Shown here in pieces: positions 1 through 9,323 of a DNA stretch of 64,000 bases. Made by a program: the position numbers and the translations under genes. Origin of the DNA: Lachnospiraceae bacterium (GTDB lineage Bacteria; Bacillota; Clostridia; Lachnospirales; Lachnospiraceae); the NCBI GenBank assembly GCA_017556805.1, contig JAFYMC010000035.1, positions 1 to 64,000 on the forward strand. The letters are read 5' to 3'. Under the pieces are notes generated by a model. The model saw only the letters and a list, made by a program, of their open reading frames with translations, was not told the DNA's origin and ran no database searches. Position 1 is the first letter of the stretch. Each line of letters starts with the position of its first letter.

Positions 1-2
1 AG

Positions 3-1046
3 TTTATGACTTTATGGTACCTCTTTATTTGCAGGGACGGAAGCTTCGGATATGCCTTTGGCTGTTGTTGGGACGTGGATAATGGTTTGGCAGTGCTTCT
101 GTCGGAAGAAGAGCCGAGGGTAATATCCAGAACACAGCTGAAAAATTTACACAAGATAAACGATGATGACTTAGGTCTTCTTGTCCATTACGGTAAAAAT
201 ACATGGAAGGGCTGGAAGAAGCACTCTTTGTTCGGCAAGAATGAGCACCTGGAAATCGAATTTGATGGCAAAGCAGAGGAAGGTATTACCGAGGCTCAGA
301 AAAAAGCTTATGCGGAGTATATGGAAAGAGAGAATGATCATTTTGGAGCTCTCTCCAAGATGATGCTGACAGTTTATACGGGAAGCGAAACTAAGGCAGA
401 AGAAATACTGTCGCAGGGAATACCCGTTAATGTGGCAACGATTTTGCCGAAAACACTCTATATCGACAGGAATGGTAATTACGGCTGGATATGCTATACC
501 GACTGGGATAAGGGTTATGTGGGTGTCCTTTTGAGTGGGAAACGTCCCTATATCATGGATCAGTACGAGTTAAAAGCTTTGACATCCCGAAAGTATGTTG
601 AGGATGAGGAGATGGGTATTTTCTTTGACGATTATATCGGGCTTTGTTCATTGATTATTGTCAGAATGGGTTCCCGGATATATACCTTACCGTTTGCAAT
701 AGAGTTCTTTACGCCTGAGAAGGTGATTAACGAAGAGATGCGTAAAACATACAGAAACTATGTTAAATATAACGCAACCTTATGGAAAGAAGTGTTGGAA
801 TGGTCATTGGACTTCTATGAGCAGAATTACGAAGACCTGATAGAGCGATTTGACGTACCGGAAGAACTGCAGATAGAAAATATAAAAGAGGAGTCAGTAA
901 TGTCGCTGATGGATATCAGGAAGCTCTACATGACAAACAGCGGTCGTATTGCTTGGCTGTGCGAATATCCCACAGTAGAAGATGGTCTTGCCTATGAGTT
1001 TAACGAAGAGGGACTCTGGATGATTCCGCAGTGGCAGATTATTTAA
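3..1046 (+). CDS. DUF6985-like repeat protein, 5' end outside window
   Basis: The gene is cut by the left edge of the window. An ATG at 6 exists, but the codon before it is also in frame. The first visible residues align with about residue 110 of the 459-residue paralogue at 2672, so roughly 100 residues are missing. The visible 347 residues alternate two modules: B, a strand-rich stretch with LYI..dG.yG and VLLSe..PrI, and A, a helix with INEaQkkaYaeY. The order is B-A-B-A-B. The combined A-B unit resembles the DUF2004/DUF6985 families, some of which occur as immunity-type proteins; this family call is from memory of the pattern, not a search. There is no signal peptide in the visible part, so it is probably cytoplasmic. 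The molecular function is unknown. Confidence 0.75.
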   Translation, partial: FMTLWYLFICRDGSFGYAFGCCWDVDNGLAVLLSEEEPRVISRTQLKNLHKINDDDLGLLVHYGKNTWKGWKKHSLFGKNEHLEIEFDGKAEEGITEAQKKAYAEYMERENDHFGALSKMMLTVYTGSETKAEEILSQGIPVNVATILPKTLYIDRNGNYGWICYTDWDKGYVGVLLSGKRPYIMDQYELKALTSRKYVEDEEMGIFFDDYIGLCSLIIVRMGSRIYTLPFAIEFFTPEKVINEEMRKTYRNYVKYNATLWKEVLEWSLDFYEQNYEDLIERFDVPEELQIENIKEESVMSLMDIRKLYMTNSGRIAWLCEYPTVEDGLAYEFNEEGLWMIPQWQII

Positions 1047-1054
1047 TGATATAA

Positions 1055-1088
1055 GAGGAATTTTGCAATGGCAGATTTGATGATATGA
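1055..1088 (+). other. Relic of a duplicated gene start
   Basis: A ribosome binding site, the string TTTTGCAATG and then a six-codon reading frame (1068-1088) lie just after the partial gene. The same arrangement, RBS plus TTTTGCAATGrCAGAT, marks the true start of the paralogue at 2672. It therefore looks like the leftover 5' end of another copy of this family. It is probably not a functional gene. Confidence 0.45.
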
Positions 1089-1100
1089 GGAGGTGAATTT

Positions 1101-2675
1101 ATGACCATAGATTTTATAGTATTTTTGATAGTGAGTGTAGTGTTATCCTATTTTTCATTGTGGACAAAGGATTATTACAGACTTGGACGCTGCATGAGGA
1201 ATATAGGTATTTCACTTTTATTATTGATTACACTTACTGTGCACTCTGCACTAATCTATTTTATTGCAACAAAGCTTGTTTATCTGACGATAGTGCCATT
1301 GATTGCATTTTACATCTACTGGTTTATGTTTGCACCATTATGCATTGGTAGTACTGATGCTGCCGGTGCAGGTATGGCACGTGGATTTCATGGGGTTATC
1401 GGTGTAGGTTCGGGTATTATTTTTGGAATTATTTTCTATGTAATTATCATACTCTTATCGCCGGTGGCTTTATATATCGCTTTGGGTTTTTATGTGCTTA
1501 TAGGTTTATACAGTATTTATTTCACCTATTATTGTTACACTTCCGGAGGTGAATTTCAGTACAGTGCCATGCTGGAAAAACTGAGTTTTGAACAATATAG
1601 AAAAACATTATTCAGAGAAAGTATGGTCAAGAAGGGCGATCCCTGGGAGGCCAAGGAATTGGACGATTGGCCCAAAGAAATGAAGCATTTCGACGTTTAC
1701 GGCAGCAAACAGCTTGAAATCAAAAGCTTTGATTCCATGCAATGCTTGTTGCTTGAAGCAAGTTTTATTCATGCATCAGGTGATGACGAATTTGATGATG
1801 AATTGAAAGGGGAAGCGATTTTTACCGGATTCGTATGCGGCAATCTGGCACATCTATATAATGACGCTCGCGAAGATGACTTTATACCAAAGCATATCGC
1901 TATAGTATGGCGGGACCTTTCCGAGGGAAAAAACTATCGCATCGACGCCGACCTGCCTGAGGAGCTGAGTTCATACTCTGATATGGTGAATAAGGATCGT
2001 GATGATGACTTGGATTTTGTGATTATGCCGGGGGGCAGGGTGCTTATGTACCACAACCGGTATAATCAGATACATAATATTATGATTGATTATCCTTTGC
2101 AAGGCGTGGAAACCAACGAATATGATGAAAAAATCGCGGAATATTTTGCGAAAAACAATATCAATCTCGACCACTATGCGAAAAAAGAATTGCCGGCTGT
2201 GGGGACCATGGAGGATTACCTGAAGCGTTTCCCTTATACCGTTTCTTTTGTCTATGAAAATGAACGTTATAAAACACAGAAGAGTATCTGTAACTTTTTC
2301 AACGGAGAAAGGATTTTATCCGGCGAGCAATGGGTAGCTGATATAGAGCCTGCCCGGATTAAGGATGTATTCCTCAGGTTTCAACACGAACGGAGGCAAT
2401 ACTCCTGTTTTCTCTTCTTTCACGAGGAAGAGATTTTATCCGTATTTAAGGAAGCCTTCGAGATGGACGATGCAGCCGGTAACGGAGAGTTTGTAATCAA
2501 AGCCGGACGTAACAGAAATGATTTTGCGTTTGCGTTAAAAGTCGGTGGTAAGGCTTATACGTTAAAGAAAACAGAAATAAGGCTTTATAAAAATAACGCA
2601 GATGACCGCGGAACGCTTGTATTCAAGAATTACAGAGGGAAACGTAACAATCTGCTGAGAGGAGTTTTGCAATGA
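1101..2675 (+). CDS. Hypothetical membrane protein with soluble C-terminal domain
   Basis: This 524-residue protein follows a strong RBS (AGGAGG seven bases upstream). About residues 1-150 hold five or six hydrophobic membrane segments. The remaining 370 residues are soluble and rich in acidic and aromatic residues, with no motif I can assign. The C-terminal 100 residues look like an all-beta domain. Its stop codon overlaps the start of the next gene by four bases (ATGA), so the two are probably translationally coupled and belong to one operon in the accessory island. I do not recognise the family. A membrane-anchored immunity-type role would fit the context but is only inference. Confidence 0.7.
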   Translation: MTIDFIVFLIVSVVLSYFSLWTKDYYRLGRCMRNIGISLLLLITLTVHSALIYFIATKLVYLTIVPLIAFYIYWFMFAPLCIGSTDAAGAGMARGFHGVIGVGSGIIFGIIFYVIIILLSPVALYIALGFYVLIGLYSIYFTYYCYTSGGEFQYSAMLEKLSFEQYRKTLFRESMVKKGDPWEAKELDDWPKEMKHFDVYGSKQLEIKSFDSMQCLLLEASFIHASGDDEFDDELKGEAIFTGFVCGNLAHLYNDAREDDFIPKHIAIVWRDLSEGKNYRIDADLPEELSSYSDMVNKDRDDDLDFVIMPGGRVLMYHNRYNQIHNIMIDYPLQGVETNEYDEKIAEYFAKNNINLDHYAKKELPAVGTMEDYLKRFPYTVSFVYENERYKTQKSICNFFNGERILSGEQWVADIEPARIKDVFLRFQHERRQYSCFLFFHEEEILSVFKEAFEMDDAAGNGEFVIKAGRNRNDFAFALKVGGKAYTLKKTEIRLYKNNADDRGTLVFKNYRGKRNNLLRGVLQ

Positions 2676-4051
2676 CAGATATATTAAAGGATGATGTTTT
2701 TGGGGAATTAGATTTCCAAGAAGAAGCATGGGTTGGAAGTTTGGATGCTCCGCTCTATAATTCAGATGAGAACTTAACTCTTGTAATACAGGACTATAAC
2801 AAAGAAGGCATCCTGGATATACAAAAAGAAGCATATAAAACCTATTTACAGAATGCAGACAAGTATAAAGAAATTGCAGTAGATTATCTTTTGGACTATT
2901 ATAAGTGGAACTATGAATACATCGCAAGTATTATTTCCGATTTGGATGAAAACGACCATAAGGATGTGATTACTGAGACCCAGCTTTTTGTGATGATAGA
3001 ATTATGGTGCCTCTACATTGGCAGGGATGGTAGCTTCGGATATTCTTTTGGTTGCTGCTGGGATAATGAAAATGACTTGGCAGTGCTTCTGTCAGAAGCA
3101 GAGCCGAGAGTACTATCCAGAACCCAGCTTGAACATCTTTGTAAGCGAAACGATGATACCCTAGGATTCTTAGTTCACGACGGAAATAACGGTTGGAAAG
3201 GCTTAAAAAAACACTGTTTCTATGGGAAAGAAGAAAACTTGGAAATAGAGCTGGAAGGCAGCGTGGAGGACGGTATCAATGAGGCACAGAAGAAAGCCTA
3301 TGCAGAGTATTTGGAAATAGAAGATGAGCTTTTCAAGAAATTTGCAGACGTATTGCAGGCTAACGGTGCAAATAGAATAGCCCTGCCGAAAACCCTCTAC
3401 ATTGACAAAGAGGGAAATTACGGCTGGATATGCTATGCACTATGGAAAAACAAATATATGGGAGTGCTTCTTTCCAAGGATACACCGCGTATCCTTAGTG
3501 AAAGCCGGTTGCGGAACTATCGCAGGAGAAGTATGAGTGTGAAACCGGAGGAATTCGGGGCTTCCAATCGTTTTTTTGGAGTTCTGTCTTGCAACGTTTT
3601 TGTATGGGGAGAAGAAACAGAGATATGTGTTGACAAAGAGAAAGGACCGCTTGAAGACCTGGTGCCTTTAATCAATAACTTGCTTTCCTTCTTGAATCAT
3701 AATGAAAATGCCGTGATGAAAGCGATTGTTGTTGATGCCGGTATGCTTAAGCAGGCAGAGTACTATATTGACTGCATGGAGGAAGCGGAGGGAAGCACAG
3801 AGGAATGCAGAGTCTTTATCCTTGAAGACGGAACTGTGGTTACTCTTCCGTTAGCAGAGGAGGATTTCATCGAGTCCCTTCACCTAAACGAGGTGTTTAT
3901 AGATTTTGATAATGAAGAGCAGGAACTCTCTGCTACCTTAACTTTCTATTGCAGGCCTGATTATTTCGCAGATCCTGAAACAAATCATATCATAGCAGTA
4001 AATATGGACAGTAAGGGAAATATCAGGGATGTCGAACTGGTAGAAATATAG
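2672..4051 (+). CDS. DUF6985-like tandem-repeat protein
   Basis: A 459-residue cytoplasmic-type protein, paralogous to the partial gene at the left edge. Residues about 1-85 form module A (an FGEL.F....W.G start, then a helix with GI.diQKeAYktY). Residues 108-155 are module B (LYI.rDGSfGy, then LAVLLSE). Residues 158-215 repeat module A and 235-280 repeat module B. The last 180 residues are less repetitive. The opening resembles DUF2004/DUF6985 proteins, which include immunity-like members. The ATG overlaps the TGA of the upstream membrane protein by four bases, which fixes the start. It has no signal peptide and no recognisable catalytic motif. The exact biochemical role is unknown. Confidence 0.75.
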   Translation: MTDILKDDVFGELDFQEEAWVGSLDAPLYNSDENLTLVIQDYNKEGILDIQKEAYKTYLQNADKYKEIAVDYLLDYYKWNYEYIASIISDLDENDHKDVITETQLFVMIELWCLYIGRDGSFGYSFGCCWDNENDLAVLLSEAEPRVLSRTQLEHLCKRNDDTLGFLVHDGNNGWKGLKKHCFYGKEENLEIELEGSVEDGINEAQKKAYAEYLEIEDELFKKFADVLQANGANRIALPKTLYIDKEGNYGWICYALWKNKYMGVLLSKDTPRILSESRLRNYRRRSMSVKPEEFGASNRFFGVLSCNVFVWGEETEICVDKEKGPLEDLVPLINNLLSFLNHNENAVMKAIVVDAGMLKQAEYYIDCMEEAEGSTEECRVFILEDGTVVTLPLAEEDFIESLHLNEVFIDFDNEEQELSATLTFYCRPDYFADPETNHIIAVNMDSKGNIRDVELVEI

Positions 4052-4052
4052 A

Positions 4053-4094
4053 AGGAGTAATTTCGCGATGACAGAATCCGGCGAGACTCTTTAG
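4053..4094 (+). other. Second relic of a duplicated gene start
   Basis: Immediately after the stop of the DUF6985-like gene there is an RBS (AAGGAG), a short spacer ending GCGATGACAGA and an eight-codon frame (4068-4094). The layout and the first codons (Met-Thr) match the start of the gene at 2672. This suggests a second truncated copy. Translation into a functional peptide is unlikely. Confidence 0.4.
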
Positions 4095-4117
4095 ATATAT
4101 TTGAAAGGTGAGAAAAT

Positions 4118-4636
4118 ATGAAAAATTTTAGAAACGGTATAACTCCAATCGTAAGAATAAAGAACCGGGAGTATATGTACATCAAAAATATCATATATGG
4201 GTATTCGCCGGAACTGGAAGGGCTTGGGTTTGAACACCATGAGGAAGCCCCGACATACCGCGAGTACAGCCGACCGGTAGAGAAAAGCGAAATCGAATCG
4301 GCTTATCGGGTGAAAGGTAATTACGGTATCTACAAAGGAGTACAGGTGCGGGTTGCAGATTATCAAAAGGATACCGGTAAGATTTACATAATGGTGGATG
4401 ATGATAAGCAAGGTAAGGAGTTAGGCATTGAGCCTTGGATAGACTACAACGACAAATGCTATCGCTATTACGAAACATATGTTGATGTGTCTGAGGTTAC
4501 GGATATTTATGAGCAGCGTGGTCCTGTGGAAGATTTTCCTTTTACTTGTCCGGAGATTGTTTACCTGAAAAAGGACAGCCGATGGATTCCCTGGCATGCA
4601 TATGGTGCTTTGTTAAAGGATGGGGAGTGGGTATGA
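4118..4636 (+). CDS. Hypothetical protein, accessory island
   Basis: A 172-residue soluble protein preceded by AAAGGTGAG. It is rich in tyrosine and charged residues, with no signal peptide, no membrane segment and no known motif. The middle part (about 65-110) reads as beta strands and the C-terminal third carries several tryptophans. The TGA overlaps the ATG of the following long gene by four bases, so the two are probably cotranslated. Its position inside the run of immunity-like genes is the only hint to its role. I do not recognise the family. Confidence 0.65.
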   Translation: MKNFRNGITPIVRIKNREYMYIKNIIYGYSPELEGLGFEHHEEAPTYREYSRPVEKSEIESAYRVKGNYGIYKGVQVRVADYQKDTGKIYIMVDDDKQGKELGIEPWIDYNDKCYRYYETYVDVSEVTDIYEQRGPVEDFPFTCPEIVYLKKDSRWIPWHAYGALLKDGEWV

Positions 4637-6897
4637 GATGTAATTGGGAAAAAGTAACACAAGACAAGGAATTACTGTCAAAAGTAGAAGATTGGGTTCG
4701 GGGACTGAGTATCGACTCTCCGCAGGAAATCTTTGATGAAATGAACAGACTTACCGGGAATGATTGGTCAAGAGAACAGTATGAAAGCCACATTTTTGAT
4801 TATCCGGATTTTTATGATTGGGAAGAGGTGGCATATGCGCTGTTTCATGACGGGAATTATCCGGAAAGAAAAAGCGAATACCTAAAAGCTAGGAAGATAG
4901 GAAATGATGATATTAATGTAAAGAAACTGTACCGGGATTTGTTAGAAGCTTTCCCGGGATGGAATGAGGATGCAGACTCATATGAAAAATTGTTTTGCCT
5001 TAAGAACAAAGAAATTTTTGGGCTTACAAAGACAATATTTATTTCGAATGTTTATGACCGGAAGTTTTTAGATTGTACACTTACGAACATGAATCAAGAG
5101 GAAAAAGATACTTTTGTTAACGTTGTTCGCAAGTATTGTAATCATGTAGTCCGAGAGAAGATTCATCCGCACAATACAGCAACGTATAAAATGAAGTTTA
5201 TGTTTGACTGGCGAAGCGGTGTTTGCCTGTGGGCTGACAATGAGGCGGCCAAGGCAAAGTTTAACGGATATCCGGTTGAAACCTGTGATTTGCCCATATC
5301 TGACGGGTTAAAAGCGACCTTGGAGGATTTGATTTGTTTATATGATGAGGCATTTGATTTTGAGAAATCAAACGGCGATTTGTTGTGGGACAAAAATCAA
5401 ATAGAGGAGTTTTTGTGTACTGCCAGAGAAGCATATGCGTGCTTATGCGAGGAGTTGGGACCGGAGTATGAGGTTGAGCTTGAATTTGACGAATATGATG
5501 ATATTTTAAATATAGAACCAGAAGAGGAAAAAAACAAAATGAGTATAATGGATAGGATAAATAAGAGTGATTATGTAGAGGTTTTTTCTGCCATTTTAGG
5601 AAAGATGATGGTTGCCCAGAGAAGGGTAGAAGAATATATTGAAAAAGACCAAGGATGGGAATATGACTTTGCAGAGGGAACCATTTCCTTTGGCGAGGAT
5701 GTTTATCCCGTGCAATTTATCGGAAAAGAGAAAGATGTTTGGAAGTGGGCACGCGAAGAGAACCATAAAGCATTTAATAAATGTGTTTTTGGTTTGGTAA
5801 ACGAGGCTTATGCTTTGGGTGAGGAATGGAAATTTGAGTTGTTAACATCGCATCAACTGGAAATAGAAGATGATTGTAACGGAGATCATATATCCGCCTT
5901 ATGTTGTGGACTAAGTAAAGATAATTTCGTTTATTATTGCGTACAGCCGGAAGAGGAATATATTTTCCTCGGAATAGGCAACGCACCGGAGGAAGTATAT
6001 GCACCGGTTGACAGGAATGAATTCAAAAAGATAGTAGCAAGGGGTATCGAGGCTTATACGATAGACCATAAAATCTTTTTAGAAGCATTTCTGGAGTGGA
6101 ATAACACGCCGTACGAATGGAATGGCGACAACGTGATTGCGCATTTTGACAAAGATTTAGTCTTTGTATTTGAAGAGGACGAAGGTGATTATTGTATTAC
6201 GTCAATAAAAACAGTATCCGGCAAAAAAACTTCAAAAAAGAAGGCAAACAGCAAGATTTCCATAACCGTGGAAGACGGGGGAATCAAAATATCCGGGAAA
6301 ATGAATTTGGGCTACATCGGTACTTTTAAGGATGACGAGATTGAGATAAATGATACTTTGGAGGAAATCAGAGAATGGGACATCGTACAGGACAACCTTG
6401 ATGAGGACTGTACGGATGAGGAACTTATCGCGTTCTTGAACCGTTATTTTAATGAGTTTGCAGATAAAATAACCCGCAATATTGACAATATCAACGGTAC
6501 ATTTTTATTGCAGACGCTTACGGATATGGATTGCAATGAAATAGATTTTATGGTAATCGATGAACTCTTTTTAGAGGATAAGTTACCATATGGCAATGAA
6601 GAGGATATCGCAGAACTCTATAATTTCGCTCGCGACGGCATGAGAAGTCTTGTCCCTTATCTGGAATCACCGAACGATGGCTGTATTCCCAAGGGACATA
6701 TTGAATCTTTACTCAGGTCCTTTTATCCGGCATTTGATTTCGATTGTTTTATTGCCAATATCGTTCCGGAGGTGTTGACGCTTTGTGACGGAAGTATCGC
6801 CTTCCAGTGTTCCGATGATTTCGACTGTGCGATTTTGTGCGGTGCCTATGCGGAACTGGATGAGGAATTGTGTTTCACGGATTGGCATAATTTTTAG
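4633..6897 (+). CDS. Fusion protein: NWE-type domain plus DUF6882-like domain
   Basis: I place the start at the ATG at 4633, which overlaps the upstream stop by four bases. An in-frame ATG at 4546 would add 29 residues that lie over the previous gene. The chosen start is supported by homology: residues 1-80 align with the N-terminus of the protein at 11328 (NWE.V..DKE.L..., then EMN.LTGN.W, then VxYALFH.G.YP). The product is 754 residues. Residues about 310-500 resemble DUF6882 (WEYDFaEGTISF, Q-F-IG-x5-WkWA). A third acidic region of about 200 residues follows. There is no signal peptide. Architectures with several unrelated small domains are common among immunity-type proteins; the function itself is unknown. 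Confidence 0.7.
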   Translation: MRCNWEKVTQDKELLSKVEDWVRGLSIDSPQEIFDEMNRLTGNDWSREQYESHIFDYPDFYDWEEVAYALFHDGNYPERKSEYLKARKIGNDDINVKKLYRDLLEAFPGWNEDADSYEKLFCLKNKEIFGLTKTIFISNVYDRKFLDCTLTNMNQEEKDTFVNVVRKYCNHVVREKIHPHNTATYKMKFMFDWRSGVCLWADNEAAKAKFNGYPVETCDLPISDGLKATLEDLICLYDEAFDFEKSNGDLLWDKNQIEEFLCTAREAYACLCEELGPEYEVELEFDEYDDILNIEPEEEKNKMSIMDRINKSDYVEVFSAILGKMMVAQRRVEEYIEKDQGWEYDFAEGTISFGEDVYPVQFIGKEKDVWKWAREENHKAFNKCVFGLVNEAYALGEEWKFELLTSHQLEIEDDCNGDHISALCCGLSKDNFVYYCVQPEEEYIFLGIGNAPEEVYAPVDRNEFKKIVARGIEAYTIDHKIFLEAFLEWNNTPYEWNGDNVIAHFDKDLVFVFEEDEGDYCITSIKTVSGKKTSKKKANSKISITVEDGGIKISGKMNLGYIGTFKDDEIEINDTLEEIREWDIVQDNLDEDCTDEELIAFLNRYFNEFADKITRNIDNINGTFLLQTLTDMDCNEIDFMVIDELFLEDKLPYGNEEDIAELYNFARDGMRSLVPYLESPNDGCIPKGHIESLLRSFYPAFDFDCFIANIVPEVLTLCDGSIAFQCSDDFDCAILCGAYAELDEELCFTDWHNF

Positions 6898-6911
6898 GAA
6901 GAAGTGACACT

Positions 6912-8030
6912 ATGGGAAAAATCGTTAGTTATATTATTTTGTTTATATGCTTGATTTTGCAAGCAATAAAAGGATTATTTATAGCGTGGCTAGAGTCCTT
7001 TCAGATTGATATGTACCTGTTGGACGCTATGTATGAAGAGAAGAAGGTAAAGCTGTCCGTCATTCTTTCGATGCTTGGTACTATTCCTTTGCTTTTGGCA
7101 AGTGTGTTTGTGGCAAAGTGTTCTCTTGCGGGCAAAGGAAATGTGGCCCTCCAGGCAGCTGTAATCGTTTGTGGGATCATGTTTTTAAAGACCTTTGGTC
7201 ATTTTCTCTTTAAGAAAACAACCTATCAAGTCGTTGAACTGACGGAATTTAAGGTGTTTCCTATATTTTTATGGCTTTTTAAGGGCGTGGAATGCATTTT
7301 GATTTTCTGTTTGTGGCAGGAGTTTGGCTTGGGTTTCCTGGTAGTGTATCTGTTCGGTTCCATCGTACATAGTAACGCGTTGTGGATCAAACATGAGATG
7401 GATACCTGGAATACAGACATGGAGGACATGAGGCAAACCTTTGGCGGCGAAATGACACTGGGCAGTATCGTGATTGCCATCGGTACGGTTTTGTGTGGGG
7501 TGCGGCTTGTGAAAGCGGGGAACAGCACGTTAGGACTTGTCTGTGCGGCAGCCTTTCTTGTTATTGAGCTTGTGAAGGCCCATGCATTGGTTTTTGATAA
7601 GGGATTTTACAAGCTGTATCACAGCGAGAAGTATCAGGAAAAGGTTCCTGTTTCCGAAAACGGAGCACGTCTGATACGTACAGAGAGAAAAGATATTAGA
7701 AGAAATCTCACCATAAAGGATGTGGTTATGACACTGTTTCCTGTGCTTGTGGCAGTGGCAGTCTGGGGAGTGCTTTCGGGCTTCTCGATGAATCTATTGT
7801 CTGAGGGAGCGTCACCTTGGAATCTTCTTATCCTGGTGAGTTTGCTGCTTTACAGCCTTACGTCAGGCGGCTATTGCGGTTCGCTTCACAGACTGGCATC
7901 TTTCCTTGTGCTGATACCGGCATGTATCCTGCTGTGGCCTACCGTGGGAAATATCAGTATCCCCGGTGTGCTGGTGATGTACTTTGGAATGATTGTGTAT
8001 CAGTGGGATAAGTATCAGACGTATACATAA
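6912..8030 (+). CDS. Hypothetical polytopic membrane protein
   Basis: A 372-residue protein, starting 12 bases after the stop of the upstream gene, with GAAGAAGTG as a modest RBS. Hydrophobic segments across its length suggest about nine or ten transmembrane helices. A longer cytoplasmic-type loop rich in charged residues lies around 240-270 (RTERKDIRRN). I see no transporter signature or catalytic motif. It sits in the same co-directional run as the immunity-like genes and may share their transcript. The family is not recognised. Confidence 0.65.
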   Translation: MGKIVSYIILFICLILQAIKGLFIAWLESFQIDMYLLDAMYEEKKVKLSVILSMLGTIPLLLASVFVAKCSLAGKGNVALQAAVIVCGIMFLKTFGHFLFKKTTYQVVELTEFKVFPIFLWLFKGVECILIFCLWQEFGLGFLVVYLFGSIVHSNALWIKHEMDTWNTDMEDMRQTFGGEMTLGSIVIAIGTVLCGVRLVKAGNSTLGLVCAAAFLVIELVKAHALVFDKGFYKLYHSEKYQEKVPVSENGARLIRTERKDIRRNLTIKDVVMTLFPVLVAVAVWGVLSGFSMNLLSEGASPWNLLILVSLLLYSLTSGGYCGSLHRLASFLVLIPACILLWPTVGNISIPGVLVMYFGMIVYQWDKYQTYT

Positions 8031-8059
8031 TAAGAATATAGGTTTTGGGAGGTGACTAT

Positions 8060-9271
8060 ATGAAAATGAGAGATTTAGAAGACGGATGGAAGCCGTTTTT
8101 CATATTCGTGATTCTATTTGAAGTGGTATATACGTTAATAGCCATTATACTGGGGTACCCGATGTTGATAATAGCTGATAAAATACGAATGCATAAGTAT
8201 TTTAAAAACTATGTTAAAAGCAATAAAGGAGAAGAAAAAATGAAATTGTTAGAAACCAAAGAAGGCATTAAAGAATTTTATTTATACAATGATGAAGAAG
8301 TTTGCGTATATGAAGATAAAGTTGTGATAGGTGACAAGACCTTGCCTGTAAATGATAATGAGTGTGTTGATTATGAGAATGGCGTATTATACAAGACTAT
8401 ATATGATAAAGAAGATAAAATGAATTATACACTTTTCCGCTTTAACGGCAATACGTTTGTAGAGGATAATTTTAGATATGACTCTAAGCTTTTTTTTAAT
8501 CCTCAGCAGTTTTGCTCTACCGAAAAAACGAAGGATGGCGTTGTAAAAGTAGCCTTTATGGATAACGGAACAGAGCATCTCTTTGAATTTGAATCAAAAA
8601 TGAAATATTATGTATTGAATTTTGATATTAAAAGCGAAATATTGATATTGATTTCATTACATGATGACGGTCTCCTTTTCTACACCAAAACAGGCGAACG
8701 CCTGTGGGAGTATACGGTGAAGGAAGGCTGGGAATTGAGTTGTCGTGGTAAAGGCATAGCTATCGTCGATGATGTCATTGTGATTCCCTGTGAGGAGGAT
8801 GGTCAACCTATGTCTGTAGAAGGATATTGCTTGCTTACCGGAGAAAAGCTGTGGGAGGTCAATGACATAGACTATTGCAATCACGCTTATGTAATGGGTC
8901 CAAACAAGATGTTATATGCATTGCAGTCATATTATTATGAAGGTGGCGGAGTAGAAATGCATCTGACAAAACTGAACCCGTTTAAGGGGGAGGTGAATCG
9001 GAACGTGCTGGAAGAGGGCAGATATTGGGCAGATATACATCCACTCGATACAACCGTTTATGGCAATAAGCTGTTTTATGTCAACGAAAACAGAAAAGAA
9101 GGCTTTACCCTCGGTGTTGTCGATTTGGATAGAAAAGAGCTGATAGAAGATATAGCACTCAAAGCATCGGCTTATGCTACAAAAGCCCCTATAGTGACAG
9201 ACAATAAAATATATGTGTTTATTCACTGCAATAAGAAGAACGAGCTGCGAATTTACGAGAACGAATATTGA
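8060..9271 (+). CDS. Membrane-anchored PQQ-like beta-propeller protein
   Basis: The ATG at 8060 follows GGGAGGTGAC with good spacing; an in-frame TTG at 8045 lies on the wrong side of that RBS. The product is 403 residues. A hydrophobic stretch at about 14-38 is a single membrane anchor. The rest shows repeated four-stranded blade patterns, with typical PQQ-like signatures TGErLWEYtV and TGEkLWEVnD around residues 210 and 260. These propellers usually bind proteins rather than a cofactor when the residues for PQQ are absent, and I see no clear quinone ligands. It belongs to the accessory run by position. A scaffold or binding role is inferred. Confidence 0.65.
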   Translation: MKMRDLEDGWKPFFIFVILFEVVYTLIAIILGYPMLIIADKIRMHKYFKNYVKSNKGEEKMKLLETKEGIKEFYLYNDEEVCVYEDKVVIGDKTLPVNDNECVDYENGVLYKTIYDKEDKMNYTLFRFNGNTFVEDNFRYDSKLFFNPQQFCSTEKTKDGVVKVAFMDNGTEHLFEFESKMKYYVLNFDIKSEILILISLHDDGLLFYTKTGERLWEYTVKEGWELSCRGKGIAIVDDVIVIPCEEDGQPMSVEGYCLLTGEKLWEVNDIDYCNHAYVMGPNKMLYALQSYYYEGGGVEMHLTKLNPFKGEVNRNVLEEGRYWADIHPLDTTVYGNKLFYVNENRKEGFTLGVVDLDRKELIEDIALKASAYATKAPIVTDNKIYVFIHCNKKNELRIYENEY

Positions 9272-9323
9272 AATTAAGTGTAACGCTTATAATAAAACAG
9301 AAATTATCTCGGGAGGAAAAACT

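Noticed and set aside
4546-4632. Earlier start of the fusion gene at 4633
   Set aside because: It would overlap the preceding gene by 91 bases with no RBS, whereas the ATGA overlap at 4633 and homology to the protein at 11328 support the later start.
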